The position numbers and the translations under genes were made by a program. Below are positions 1-10,676 of a stretch of 21,832 nt of DNA, piece by piece. Positions within the stretch are counted from its first letter, which is position 1. Each line of letters starts with the position of its first letter. The notes below the pieces were generated by a model. The model saw only the letters and a program-made list of their open reading frames with translations. It was not told the DNA's origin and did not search any database. The DNA is from Pleurotus djamor (lineage: Eukaryota; Basidiomycota; Agaricomycetes; Agaricales; Pleurotaceae): assembly GCA_029747585.1 (NCBI GenBank), contig JAPEVF010000756.1, forward strand, positions 1-21,832, read 5' to 3'.

Positions 1-170
1 GTCCACTTGGTTTCCGAGGTCGAAGGAAAGGTGTCCCTCTCCCGTGTGTCTGCGGGGGGAAGCTCCTCGACGAATATCTGGTTCTCCAGAATCCATTTGT
101 TCGTTGTCTTGGTTTGCTTCTCGTGTTTAACGAACTCCTGCTCCGAGACCCACGTAAAGTTCTGAGCCAT
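1..170 (-). CDS. 5' end of an unrecognised protein gene (partial, runs off the left edge)
   Basis: Reading leftwards from an ATG at 170-168, an open frame of 56 codons runs to the window edge with no stop or obvious splice donor. The product begins MAQNFTWVSEQEFVKHEKQ and continues with a charged stretch (TNKWILENQIFVEELPP). Composition is hydrophilic, with no signal peptide or membrane segment. I do not recognise the family. The start is chosen because the codons look protein-like and the region upstream (171 onward) is low in coding character, with a possible TATA box at 413-420 on the same strand. Only the N-terminus is present, so function cannot be inferred. Confidence 0.5.
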   Translation of the reverse strand, partial: MAQNFTWVSEQEFVKHEKQTKTTNKWILENQIFVEELPPADTRERDTFPSTSETKW

Positions 171-820
171 GTGCTGCCATGGGCCAGAGGAAGCGAGATC
201 TTCGTTTGTGCGGTATATGTGCGTCTCTGTGCGTCGGGGCTGCGAGTACTGGTGTGCGTGGTGCCGGTGGGTAGCGTCGGTCTTGGATCGATGGAGGTTG
301 GCGCGAGTGCGAGGGTGTACTTGCTGCATCGCGAACACAAGTTCGAGTGTGTGGGAGGATGCAGATGCACGGTATATACGAGGTGTGACAATGGCTGCAG
401 GCGAGAGCGCGACTTATATAGTTACAGCCTTCTTCCGATAGAAATGATAGGATGTGAAAAAAAAGAGGTGGACCGCGCCGGAGAGATTTGAGGCAGCTGC
501 GACGATTGTGTCCATGCCCCCGAGTCGAAGGCCACGTTGCGAGGGTCGTGAGTCTGAACAAACATCGTGCATGCCTGAAGTCGATCAGCTCGCCGCCACC
601 ATCCAATCAAATCGTCTTCCGGGAGATTGCTGGCACTGGCAACGTTGTGTAAACTAGGTAAGAGCTACATGCATCAAGCTTGAGGTAGTTTTATCAATAC
701 AATGAAATCGGCATAAGTAAAAAGAACAGGACCCAGGCATAAACAGATCTACAAGTTCATCAAGGAATCTACCAATAAAATAATGGCCAAGCATGGAAGA
801 TGGGGTTCAACAACCCACAG
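171..820. other. Intergenic region between the left partial gene and the CK2-type kinase gene
   Basis: About 650 bp with no convincing gene. It should contain the promoter and 5' UTR of the minus-strand gene at 1-170 and the 3' UTR of the minus-strand kinase gene ending at 821. The open frames here (for example a minus-strand frame at 127-606) have unbiased, Arg/His/Ser-rich translations and look like chance. No repeat stands out. Confidence 0.6.
413..420 (-). promoter_or_regulatory. Possible TATA box (TATATAAG) for the left partial gene
   Basis: The minus strand reads TATATAAG at 420-413, about 245 bp upstream of the ATG at 170. The distance is long for a direct TATA-to-ATG layout but possible with a long 5' UTR. 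This rests on sequence match only. Confidence 0.25.
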
Positions 821-2226
821 TCAGGTCGAGCAAAATCCGGAATCGCTCACAGCTTCCTTCTTCGCAGAAGTAGCTTCTAGACGAACCGAGTCTGTGTAAG
901 GGATGTCAATGCCGATTGGGAAGGGGTGAGACAAGTCGCTCACTAAAGTAAATGTGCGACTGAGCCTCGGCAGCCGTCAATCTTTCGCAATGATCATAGC
1001 GAAGCAATTTATCAAGAAGGTCAATGGCCTCAGGCGAAGCCAAGGTTTGTGTGTCCGACGTAATGAACCGAGTCCAGGAGAGCTTCGGGTAACTGATGGT
1101 TCAAAGTCAGACACAGTTATACAAGGGTCAACGGCGGACATACTCTTGGAGCAACGATTCGTGGTCGGTTTCAAGGTGTATAGAATAACGTTGCAGGTAC
1201 TGATCAAACTTCGCTGTCCCGAGTACTTTCATGATCTTTAGTAGTTGATCGTCGTTATCCGAACCACGAAAGAAGTGTTCTTTTCGAAAAATCTACTATC
1301 TGTGAGTCATTTACCGAAGAACTGGAAGGGGGGATCGTACCATGGATGCGAACATGCAGCCAACACTCCAGAGATCCAGACTATAGTCATACAGCTTGTA
1401 CCCAACGAGCAGTTCAGGTGCTTTGTAGTACCGGGAGCCAACACGAATGTGATATTCGGTTTCTGGATGATAGAACTCGGCGAGGCCCCAATCAATGAGT
1501 TTAAGCTATCGGGAGAAGATGTTATATTATTACTGAGAAAGAAGTGGCCGAGGATCGACGAACCTCGCGACGCTGGTGGTCTATCATCACATTGCCTGGT
1601 TTCACATCTCGATGCATAACTCCATGAGAGTGGGTAAAGTCCAATGCCTATCATGGATTAGATGCGCAATGGGTACGCTGAAGGGGGGACGTACTTTGAG
1701 CAGTTGGAACGTGTAATGTTTGATATCGCCCTCTGTCAGCCGGGGGAACAGCTGCTTCCACTCGTTGCTATCAACGTACTCCATGACGAGACTGTGGTAT
1801 CGCTTCGATGGGTCGCGGACAACATCCAAGAGTCCAATGACATTCGGACCTCCGGTAAGGTTGCGCAGAATCTTAATTTCGCGTTTGACTTTCCTAGCAG
1901 CCACAGGCTTGAGAACCTTGATTACGCAGGGTTCGCCGTTTTCCACGTCGAGACAGCCAAACACCTAAGGTCCTAGGGCATGAGCGTCGACGTCCTTCTC
2001 AAGTTGGTGAAAATTACATACATCGGAGTATTTACCTCCACCGACACGGCGGAGGACTTCATATCGTTCTGGATGACTCCATTCGATGTGGAAGTTTTCT
2101 AGCCGCGTATTTAATGAAGGCAATAGATAGGGCACTGGGTTCAATGGATCCTGATGAGCGGTGCTTACCATAATCATACCAAGTGGATCCAAACCTCTCG
2201 TTTACATCACGATAAACCCGAGCCAT
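821..2226 (-). CDS. Casein kinase II (CK2) alpha-type catalytic subunit, divergent form
   Basis: Eight exons: 2226-2169, 2098-2022, 1964-1695, 1647-1564, 1505-1341, 1292-1144, 1092-944, 891-821. They join in phase to 340 codons plus stop, the usual CK2 alpha length. CK2 is a Ser/Thr kinase preferring acidic sites, acting in nucleus and cytoplasm with beta subunits. The [10 protein letters not shown] start is typical of the family. Kinase motifs: Gly-rich loop GGGKYS (39-44), catalytic Lys61 and Glu74, [10 protein letters not shown] (147-156), CK2-type DWG (168-170), APE (192-194). Odd points: the loop normally reads GRGKYS; the basic run after KPV is AARK rather than KKKK; the activation segment reads [12 protein letters not shown] rather than VASRYFKGPELL. 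These suggest a paralogue or fast-evolving copy. The gene is divergent from MCM2. Confidence 0.92.
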
Positions 2227-2483
2227 TAGCAGCGTAAGTAGAGTAATTGAGTATTCTGGATCTGATTGCCACCCTAGAGCTTGTTTCGTGTGTTGAGGGC
2301 TGAGAGGGCTAACGGCCAGGTTGCATGAATGTAACTTTGGAGGAAGAGAGCAAACTTGCTTTTGGCGCCCATGCTGCATGGCTTGCTGGCTCCGAAGTCA
2401 ACTTGCACAAACAACGACGCGCTTTCAGACTCCGCTCCTAGGCAATCAAAGTCGCGTCTTGACGCGTCCCTTTCCCATCAACC
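2227..2483. promoter_or_regulatory. Shared divergent promoter of the CK2-type kinase and MCM2 genes
   Basis: Only 257 bp separate the two start codons (2226 minus, 2484 plus), so both promoters must lie here or reach into the neighbouring gene. The MCM2 side is rich in CGCG cores (see the MCB-like cluster). No clear TATA box is visible. Confidence 0.6.
2416..2467. promoter_or_regulatory. Cluster of MluI cell-cycle box (MCB)-like elements upstream of MCM2
   Basis: GACGCG occurs at 2416-2421, its reverse complement CGCGTC at 2453-2458, and GACGCGT (containing a perfect ACGCGT) at 2461-2467. The perfect site ends 16 bp before the MCM2 ATG. MCB elements bind the MBF (Mbp1/Swi6-type) factor and drive G1/S expression of fungal replication genes. 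The sites are seen directly; their use here is inferred. Confidence 0.55.
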
Positions 2484-5400
2484 ATGTCGGTCAGTCCAGC
2501 TCCTCTCCAGCCCCCAATGCGCACTCTAGCTGACATCCACCACAGACTCCACGAAGAACTAAGCGCCAGCGCTCCGTCACACCACCACCAGGGCCAACCC
2601 CAGCTCGACGCCTTTCCCAGTCATCGTCACTACCGCCATCTTCTCCTCCAGCACCCTTCTCAGACACAGACGACAGTCTTGACGAAAGAGATGGAATTCT
2701 GGATGCGGAAGGCGAAGATGACGAAGATGGAGAGGATCTTTTTGCCCAGACACTCGAGGAGTATGATCATCTTGAAATTTCCCATCAACTTTTCTGATGT
2801 GTTCGCAGCGACTATACCGCAAATGAGCTTCTTGACACCTACTCTGACACGGGCTTGAACGATGACGAAGATCAGGCAGAACTTACCGCTGCTGGACGTC
2901 GCGCTGCTGAACAAAAGATGGCTCGACGAGATAGGATAGAACGCCAGGGTCAACGCGGTGCTCGTGCTCTGCGCAGAAGTCGTGCGCCAGCATTCCTTGG
3001 GAGTGATGGCTTGGACGACGATGACGAACTTGACGACGAACTCGGTATCTCGCGTATGAAGCGCAGAACCAGGAGACAGTATGATGAGCGACGAGATATG
3101 GACGATATGGATGGTGTGGAAGATGTGAGTTCTTTGTTTTCAAACCATAGTTTCTTAGGCTAAGAGCCTTGCAGGAACTACCTCTCGAACAACTCAGTGA
3201 CATTAAAGCCAAATCTATCGTGGAATGGATTGCCAACGAACGCGTCCGTAGATCGATAATCAAGCACTTCCGACAGTTCTTGATGACTTATGTTGACGAA
3301 CATGGTTCTTCCGTCTACGGGCAGAGGATACGTAACCTGGGTGAAAGTGAGCACCACCTAATATGATTGTCGTCTTGTTGACCTCTGATCCCCTCACTCT
3401 CAGCGAACTCTGAAAGTCTCGAAGTCTCATACCTCCACCTCGCGCTCTCAAAACCAATTCTTGCCTATTTCCTCACCAACGCCCCGACGGCTATCTTGGT
3501 CATCTTTGATCAAGTTGCGTTAGACGCGATTCTTGTATACTACCCGGCCTACGAACGCATCCACTCCGAAGTCCATGTCCGTATCGCAGATCTCCCCCTC
3601 AGTCTCTCCCTTCGCGATCTTCGTCGGGCCAACCTCAACAACCTCGTTCGTATCTCCGGCGTCGTGACTCGCCGAAGTGGTGTATTCCCCCAGTTGAAAT
3701 ACGTCAAATTCGACTGCAAGAAGTGCGGCGCGGTCCTAGGTCCATTCTACCAAGATGCAACGCGTGAGGTCAAAGTTAGCTACTGCGCTAATTGTGAATC
3801 AAAGGGTCCCTTCCCGGTCAATTCGGAACAGGTGTGTATTCACTCACGTTTGCAGGCTAGACCACTGAGTGAATTTATAAATAGACGGTGTACAGAAACT
3901 ATCAAAAGATGACTCTGCAAGAATCACCAGGTTCAGTACCTGCAGGTCGTCTTCCTCGTCATCGAGAAGTCATTTTGCTCTGGGATCTCATCGACAGTGC
4001 TAAACCAGGCGAGGAAGTCGTAAGTATCATCGCCATGACTTTCTTCACATTTCTCATACCTACGCCATGGCTTCTAGGAAGTCACTGGGATCTATCGAAA
4101 CAACTTCGACGCGTCGCTCAACTCGAAGAATGGCTTCCCCGTTTTCTCGACTGTGATCGAGGCCAACCATATCAACAAGAAAGAGGACCTGTTCGCCGCT
4201 TTCCGCCTCACCGAAGAAGATGAACGAGAAATCCGACTTCTAGCTCGTGATGAACGGATTCGGAAACGTATCATCAAGTCGATGGCTCCTTCTATCTACG
4301 GCCACGAAGATATCAAGACCGCCGTTGCACTCTCACTCTTTGGAGGTGTTCCTAAGAACGTCAATCATAAGCATCCGATCAGAGGAGACATCAATGTCCT
4401 CCTCCTTGGGGATCCCGGAACGGCTAAATCCCAAGTTCTGAAGTACGTAGAGAAGACGGCTCATCGTTCGGTGTTCGCGACTGGTCAGGGAGCCTCCGCT
4501 GTTGGTTTGACGGCCAGCGTTCGCAAGGATCCCGTTACGCGTGAATGGACGTTGGAAGGCGGGGCGTTGGTTCTCGCCGACAAAGGCACCTGTTTGATTG
4601 ATGAATTCGACAAGATGAACGATGCGGACAGGACGTCGATTCACGAAGCTATGGAACAGCAATCTATATCCATCTCCAAGGCGGGCATCGTCACCACTCT
4701 GCAAGCGCGTTGTGCCATTATCGCTGCGGCTAATCCAATTCGAGGGAGATACAACCCGACGATACCGTTCCAGGCGAATGTGGAGCTCACTGAGCCCATT
4801 CTTTCTCGATTTGATGTTCTGTGTGTGGTGAAAGATGGTGTGGACCCTGTTGCGGATGAGTTGTTGGCGCGGTTTGTCGTCGGTAGTCATGTCAGAAGCC
4901 ATCCCGGCTTTGACAAGCAGAAGGAGGAAATGGGCGTCGGTACTACCATGGACGCGGATGTAAGTCACCAGATCTTCACATTTGCGCTCTCACTGACACC
5001 TTGACATGGGTAGCTCATTCCACAAGATCTCTTGAAGAAATACATCATGTACGCCCGAGAGAAAATCAAGCCCAAGCTCTACGACGTCGACCAAGAAAAG
5101 ATGTCCAAACTTTTCGCAGATTTACGTCGTGAATCGCTCGCAACTGGGTCCTATCCGATCACTGTGCGTCATTTGGAGAGTATGATTCGGATGTCGGAGG
5201 CGAGCGCGAAGATGGCGTTGAGAGAGTATGTTCGAGCGGACGATATTGATCTAGCCATCGAAGTTGCTGTGGGCAGCTTTGTCAGTGCGCAGAAGATGAG
5301 TATCAAGAAGACTTTGCAAAGAGTAAGTATCTTTGATTTCCTTCCGGGTTGCCCTTGAGACTGAAGGCGTAAACAGGGTTTCCGAAAATACCTGACGCAA

Positions 5401-5700
5401 TCCAAAGACCACGAAGAATTGCTGGCGTTCATATTGGGTCAACTCATCAAAGAGCGAGCACGCTTCGCCCAGCTTCAACACCACTCGCAACCCGAGCTGG
5501 TCACAGTCAAAGTCTCCGAACTAGAAGAACGAGTAAGTCGCTGTCTTCCTGCATCTGAAAATTCACTAAGAACCTGTGCCATAAAGGCAAAGGAGCATGA
5601 CATATTCGACTGTGCTCCGTTCTTGCGGTCAAAACTATTCCTTACCAACGGATATAAACTCAATGACGGTGTCATAGAGAAGAGGTTTAGGAATGATTGA
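2484..5700 (+). CDS. MCM2: DNA replication licensing factor MCM2, replicative helicase subunit
   Basis: Ten exons: 2484-2489, 2546-2760, 2809-3124, 3175-3346, 3404-3831, 3885-4019, 4078-4959, 5014-5322, 5377-5532, 5587-5700. They join in phase to 910 aa. MCM2 is part of the MCM2-7 ring that unwinds DNA at nuclear replication forks. The acidic N-terminal tail carries Tyr76 and Tyr85, spaced like the histone H3-H4-binding tyrosines of human MCM2. Zinc ligands are Cys341, Cys344, Cys364 and Cys367. The AAA+ core has Walker A GDPGTAKS (535-542), Walker B LIDEFDKM (597-604) and arginine finger SRFD (667-670). The first coding exon has only two codons (ATG TCG). It is required because the frame from exon 2 has a stop just upstream, and the intron has a CTGAC branch point and CACAG acceptor. 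A polyadenylation signal lies at 5828. Confidence 0.96.
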
Positions 5701-5827
5701 TCTCCCCTCGTGTATTTTGTACTTATTCCTTTGGTTGCTGTTGACTTGCTTTGTTCTGTATCACGGCTTGGGTATGTATCGTGTTCTGTTGAGCCAAAGT
5801 GTGAGATTATGATATATATAACTTGTA

Positions 5828-5833
5828 AATAAA
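5828..5833 (+). terminator. Polyadenylation signal AATAAA for MCM2
   Basis: A perfect AATAAA hexamer, 128 bp after the MCM2 stop codon and 68 bp before the stop of the convergent MIA40 gene. It sits in an AT-rich stretch (gatatatataacttgtaa). The two 3' UTRs may overlap. Confidence 0.5.
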
Positions 5834-5900
5834 CACTAAGAATGGCTGAGGAGGGATGTATGGCATTGAACGCGTCTATTAATACTTTTCGTTGGGGGAG

Positions 5901-6846
5901 TTACTGAGGGGAGGATGGTGTGGAGGGAGTTGAAGTGACTGGCTCCTCGGGATGCGAAGTGACGTGTTCTACCGGTTTCTCATATTTGTCAGACTGGGGA
6001 GGAGGTCGAACCTCATCTGCAGCGGCAGACTCGGCAATAGCAACGGCCTCGGGCTCTTCATCGTCATCCATAATTTCTATGATGCGTCAGCAAAGGTACG
6101 TGGACCACAAAACGTTACAAACACACCTTCCGCGTAAATCTCTGGATGCTCCCTGAAGCAGTTCTGCATAGCCTTGAACTTGTCTACACAGTTGATCCCC
6201 TTTGGTTCGTCCTCTGAGAAAACGAAGCATGAGAAAGCCTCTCGGAATTGCATCCCACAAGGACCATGGGCCATTCCACCCAAGCAAGGGCAGTCCCAGT
6301 TGATCTCCCCAGTTACTGGGTCGTATGCACCACCTCCGCTCGCAGGTTGCTCAGAAGAGCCCTCTCCGTCACCTGCAGCAGCAGTGGTTTCAGCCGAGGT
6401 GGATGGTTCCTCCTGAGACTCAGCTGAGTCCTTCAGCGAAGGTTCGGACGCGCTTTCGGGTTCGTCTGGGACGAATTCAGATTCCTGAGATGGGGGTGCT
6501 ACCGTGGCTGCTTCGACCGGTCGCGGTTGCGGGGGAGGCTGGTGCGGGGGAGTAAACGTTGGGTACCTGAAGTCTGAAGTGGGTTGAGGAACTGTCCGAA
6601 TCGAAATCGTCAAAGTCTGCGGTGAAATGGGTCAAATATCAGTTGCTCACCATTCTTCGAGCTACTAGGCCCATCCAAGAAGATTTTATTGCTATCCGAG
6701 CTGAGATGAAGCGCGAGGTAAGTCGCCGCGACTGTAGAAGCCCCAAGAGCAAATCCTAGCCGGGGGAAAGTAGACGACTGCGCCGAACGCGTAGAAGAAG
6801 TGTGAATGCATCTTCGCAGCGAAGAACTTGCAAAGCGACGGAACAT
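5901..6846 (-). CDS. MIA40: Mitochondrial intermembrane space import and assembly protein MIA40 (CHCHD4)
   Basis: Three exons (6846-6651, 6573-6127, 6076-5901) give 272 aa. MIA40 is the oxidoreductase that introduces disulfides into small Cys proteins entering the intermembrane space, and is itself re-oxidised by Erv1. It has the redox-active CPC motif (160-162) followed by a CHCH fold with twin CX9C motifs (Cys171/181 and Cys194/204). The N-terminus is an Arg/Ser-rich presequence ([12 protein letters not shown]) followed by a hydrophobic segment (about 30-48), as in the membrane-anchored fungal form. A Pro-, Ser- and Glu-rich linker separates anchor and core, and the tail is acidic. The first intron takes the second of two nearby acceptors (CACTTCAG), because the nearer one gives a 35-bp intron and a stop. 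Convergent with MCM2. Confidence 0.94.
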
Positions 6847-7079
6847 TCTGAACGGAGGGAGATGGGGGATTGAGGAGAAATTTCGCCGAGCGCTCTTCCG
6901 CTCACCGTGAGTCTGACCAAGCACGGAAATTCTCCTAAAACTCCTATTCGACCACGGGCGCTACTCAGGCGCTAAGCCGATGAATTCGAGACGTGGTCTT
7001 GTGCAGGCTCAAATACCGACCCAAAATACACATCTTTTATCATCGCCCGTCCCCATCCGTCGAACCTACGCTCAACAAA
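6847..7079. promoter_or_regulatory. Shared divergent promoter of MIA40 and Tudor-SN
   Basis: 233 bp lie between the start codons at 6846 (minus) and 7080 (plus). No TATA box or known motif is clear. The right half is CA/CCA-rich, ending in CTCAACAAAATGG around the Tudor-SN start, a good fungal start context. Confidence 0.5.
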
Positions 7080-10000
7080 ATGGCCATGAAAGCTGTGAGT
7101 CAACCCTGTCTTCCCTTGCACTTGGTCCTTAACCTCCATCTTTTAGATCGTAAAATGTATTCTTTTCCACCTTCCCAAGCCTATGCTTGACTTGCTCATG
7201 TCGGATTTATAGCCGTCATCTCTGGCGATTCCCTTCTCTTGCGAGGTCGTCCTGGGGCACAAGGGCAACCTCCAAAGGAACGGTATGTCACGTCAAATTC
7301 CATCCAAGGCCCATTCTCATAACCATCTAGCGTACTTCATTTAGCAGATGTTTCCGCTCCGCGCATGGGATCATCTACAAGAGAAGACGAGGTCCGTTTC
7401 TTCATGTTTAATTTTTCTCTGTCTCTCATAGGGCTCCTTAGCCATGGGCTTTTGAAGCCCGCGAATTCATGAGAGTGCACGCTGTCGGCAAAGAAGTCAC
7501 ATTCACCTCAATACACTCCCTTCCGTCAAATGATGATGTCCCTCGAGATCTTGGCTCTGCAGAAATAGGCGGCGTCGATCTATCTACCGAGCTGCTGAAA
7601 AATGGTTGGGCTAAGATCAAAGAATCGAAGAGGGACCCTACCGAAGATGATTTGAAGAAGAAGGATATTGAGAATGAGGCCAAAGCTGCAGGCAAAGGGA
7701 TTTGGAACCCTCACGGACCTAAGGTATGTAATCTGGCTTGTCGTTCAAACATCGCGTTCTACATGACTCGTAATTATCTCAGGCTCGCGCTGTCCACCAC
7801 ACTATGCCAGAAGACTCTCAGGCATTCCTTACCGAATGGAAAGACAAACCCATAGAAGGCACGCTCCCATATTCCTAGCCAAATCGAGTATGCTCACGAA
7901 GGATTTTAGGAATTGTTGAACATGTCCGCGATGGTACCAACATGCGTGTCCGGCTTCTCATGCCGGACGGCGAACACCAAATCATCAATATTGCTTTGGC
8001 CGGCGTACGGAGTCCTCGAACCTCGACTAAGCAAGGCGAGCCATCAGAGCAATGGGCAGAAGAAGTGGGTTCTAATCACACCTCTCGAACATTTCTAGCG
8101 ATGACGACCATTTAGGCGAAATTCTTCGTTGAATCACGCCTTCTCCAACGCGCTGTCCGAGTTCAAATCCTTGGGCTACCGAATCCTACCGCTGCTACTA
8201 TTGGGTCAACAACGACAGGTCCCACTCCAGCAAGCTCTTTCATTGGGCTAGGTCAGTACAAGTCTTGGAGTAGTGATGTCCTTCCGCTTATTGGCTACGC
8301 CTGCACCCAGTCCTCCACCCGGCAGGCAATGTAGCTGAACACTTGGTCGCTGGTGGCTTAGCTCGTGTTGTCGACTGGCACGCAGGCATTCTTTCCTCCA
8401 GCGGAGGTATGGAACGTCTTCGCGCTGCTGAAAAGGCCGCGAAGGAAAAGCGTCTGTGCTTGTACGCAAATGCCCCAACAACCGTGACGCAATCTACCGG
8501 CGTGACACCCAATGGTCAGACGCGTGCATTTGACGCAACTGTTGTTCGTGTCTGGAGTGGCGATCAAATTTCCGTTGTCGAAAAAGATTCCAACAAGGAG
8601 CGTCGACTACAGCTGAGCTCAACGCGTGGTCCAAAGTGAGTAACAGCCCCATATGGGAGTCGCGCCGCTGACACTTTTTCAGAATGGCCGATCCTAAGCA
8701 AGCCTACTATGCCGTTGAGGCTCGCGAGTTCCTACGAAAGAAACTCATCGGTAAGCATGTCAAAGTTCACATCGACTTCATACGGCCCCGGGATGGTGAA
8801 TACGAGGAGCGTGAATGTGCAACTATCCGATATGGTGGTCATAATGCGTTGGTGGATGTCTAAGAGTCATTTCGTTGAAGATTGAGATCGTTATTCTTAG
8901 GAACATCGCCGAGCAACTCATCGAGAAAGGCCTTGCTACTGTTGTCCGTCATCGACGCGATGACGAGGACCGATCGCCTGACTTTGATAAAATGATTGCG
9001 GCGGAGCAGGCGTGAGTATTCCCTCCTCAGTCGCTTGTCCTCTTGCTCATCCTTTATGCAGAGCAGTAGCTGATGCACGTGGCTTACATTCTGGCAAGGA
9101 CATCCCGGCGCCCAAACAACCTTTGAACATCTCGGAAACGACAGCTCGTGCCAATCAATTCCTAAATGGATTCAAACGGTTGGGCAAGATACCCGCGGTT
9201 GTGGAATATGTTGCTTCTGGGTCGCGCTTCAAGTGAGGACTTCACATCTTAAATGAACTTGCTTAATCAACGTGGTTGCAGAATCTTCTTGCCTAAAGAT
9301 AATCAAACGCTAACGCTTGTATTGGGAGGTGATTGACTTTCCCCTCTTCGCGAAGTTGATCTCAATTGAATACTGCAGGTATTCGTGCCCCACGGACTGC
9401 TCGCAACGCAACGGAGAAAAGCGAACCCTTTGGTCCAGAAGCTCTCGATTTCGCGACTCGTCGTTACATGCAACGGGACGTTGAGTTTGAAGTTGACACT
9501 GTCGACAAATCGGGTGGCTTTATTGGTTCTCTGTACCTCAACAAGACTGAGAACGCCGCCATCGCTCTCGTCGCAGCCGGATTGGCGAGCGTCCATGACT
9601 ACTCAGCTGAGAGTCTGTCTTGGTCGAAGCTCCTTTACGACGCTGAGGTAACTTTCGGTACAATGAAAGTCTGAGTATTCATCTAACGTTGTTCCTCTAC
9701 TAGAGCAAGGCAAAGCAAAGCCGGTTGAATGTCAGGATTCACATACTTCACCTTTTTTATCTTCCTAATTACCCTTGGTCTAGATGTGGAAAGATCACGA
9801 CGAGGAAGCAGAGAAGGCCGCAGAAGCCGCCATCCCAGCTGATTCGGCCAACGAACCCCTCAAAGTGGATTATATCGACATCATCATCAGTGACGTTCGC
9901 CCACGCGCCGGCTTTACCTTCTCGGTACAAATACTAAACACCGAAGGTTCGTTGGACGACGTGCGTCGAGTCCAATAGCTAATAGCGACATAGGTATCGC

Positions 10001-10676
10001 ATCACTCGAGCAACTCATGCGTGACTTCTCGTTACACCATCGTACTGTCGCCCCACCATCGAACTTCATTCCAAAAGGTGGTGATCTTGTATCAGCGAAG
10101 TTTTCTGATGGGGCTTGGTACCGTGCCAAAATTCGCCGTTCTTCCCCACTCAAAAAGGAAGCCGAAGTCACCTTCATTGATTATGGTAATCAAGACACGG
10201 TATCCTTCACCAACATCCGCCCACTCGATCCGAAATTCCGCTCCCTGCCTGGCCAAGCTCATGATGCTCGCTTGAGGTTCGAACATCCACTATCATTTTG
10301 ACCTATATTTGACTATGGAGTACACAGTTTCATCAAGCTTGTTGACGAAGGCAATGAATACCACGCAGAGGCTGTTGACCGATTCCGCAACCTATGTGAA
10401 GGGCGCAAACTCATCGCGAACGTCGACTACCGAGAGGGTTCTCTATTCCACCTTCGCCTAATTGACCCCACCGACCCCAACTCTGCCAACAACCCCAACG
10501 CTTGCATCAACGCCGACTTGCTTCGGGATGGACTTGCTACGTTGGATCGCAAGGGCTGCCGTTATATCTCAGCATACCCACAAGTCACAAATTCGTTGCA
10601 AGCAGCTATCAACGAAGCTAAACGACAACGCTTTGGTATCTTCGAATACGGAGATGTCGAAGAGGACGATGATTAA
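7080..10676 (+). CDS. SND1: Tudor-staphylococcal nuclease protein (Tudor-SN / SND1)
   Basis: Eighteen exons give 904 aa: 7080-7094, 7147-7156, 7213-7282, 7331-7391, 7442-7723, 7783-7858, 7910-8064, 8116-8251, 8311-8635, 8683-8847, 8901-9011, 9062-9232, 9282-9328, 9379-9647, 9704-9730, 9784-9946, 9994-10276, 10328-10676. Order: four SN-like (OB-fold) domains (about 5-150, 165-310, 330-480, 505-640), a Tudor domain (about 718-790; [11 protein letters not shown] and [10 protein letters not shown]) and a final partial SN domain. Tudor-SN proteins act in RNA processing, transcription co-activation and stress granules, in cytoplasm and nucleus. Family phrases include [37 protein letters not shown] and [12 protein letters not shown]. 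Intron 6 (7859-7909) starts with GC. Exons 1, 2 and 15 are 15, 10 and 27 nt. Length matches animal and fungal relatives. Confidence 0.95.

Noticed and set aside
127..606. A 159-codon minus-strand frame next to the left edge
   Set aside because: Arg/His/Pro/Ser-rich with no domain. Another minus-strand frame starting at 170 gives a more protein-like N-terminus, so this is probably promoter sequence.
2484..2858. An unspliced 124-codon frame starting at the MCM2 ATG
   Set aside because: It reads through intron 1 in the wrong frame. Splicing at 2489/2546 gives a Pro/Arg-rich leader leading into the acidic MCM2 tail in phase.
4333..4968. A 211-codon minus-strand open frame inside MCM2
   Set aside because: It is the antisense shadow of the long, highly conserved MCM2 exon 7. 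No independent protein features are seen.
5901..6156. A plus-strand Ser-rich gene opposite the MIA40 3' end
   Set aside because: The open frame at 5920-6156 is antisense to the spliced acidic tail of MIA40, whose three exons join in phase to a natural stop.
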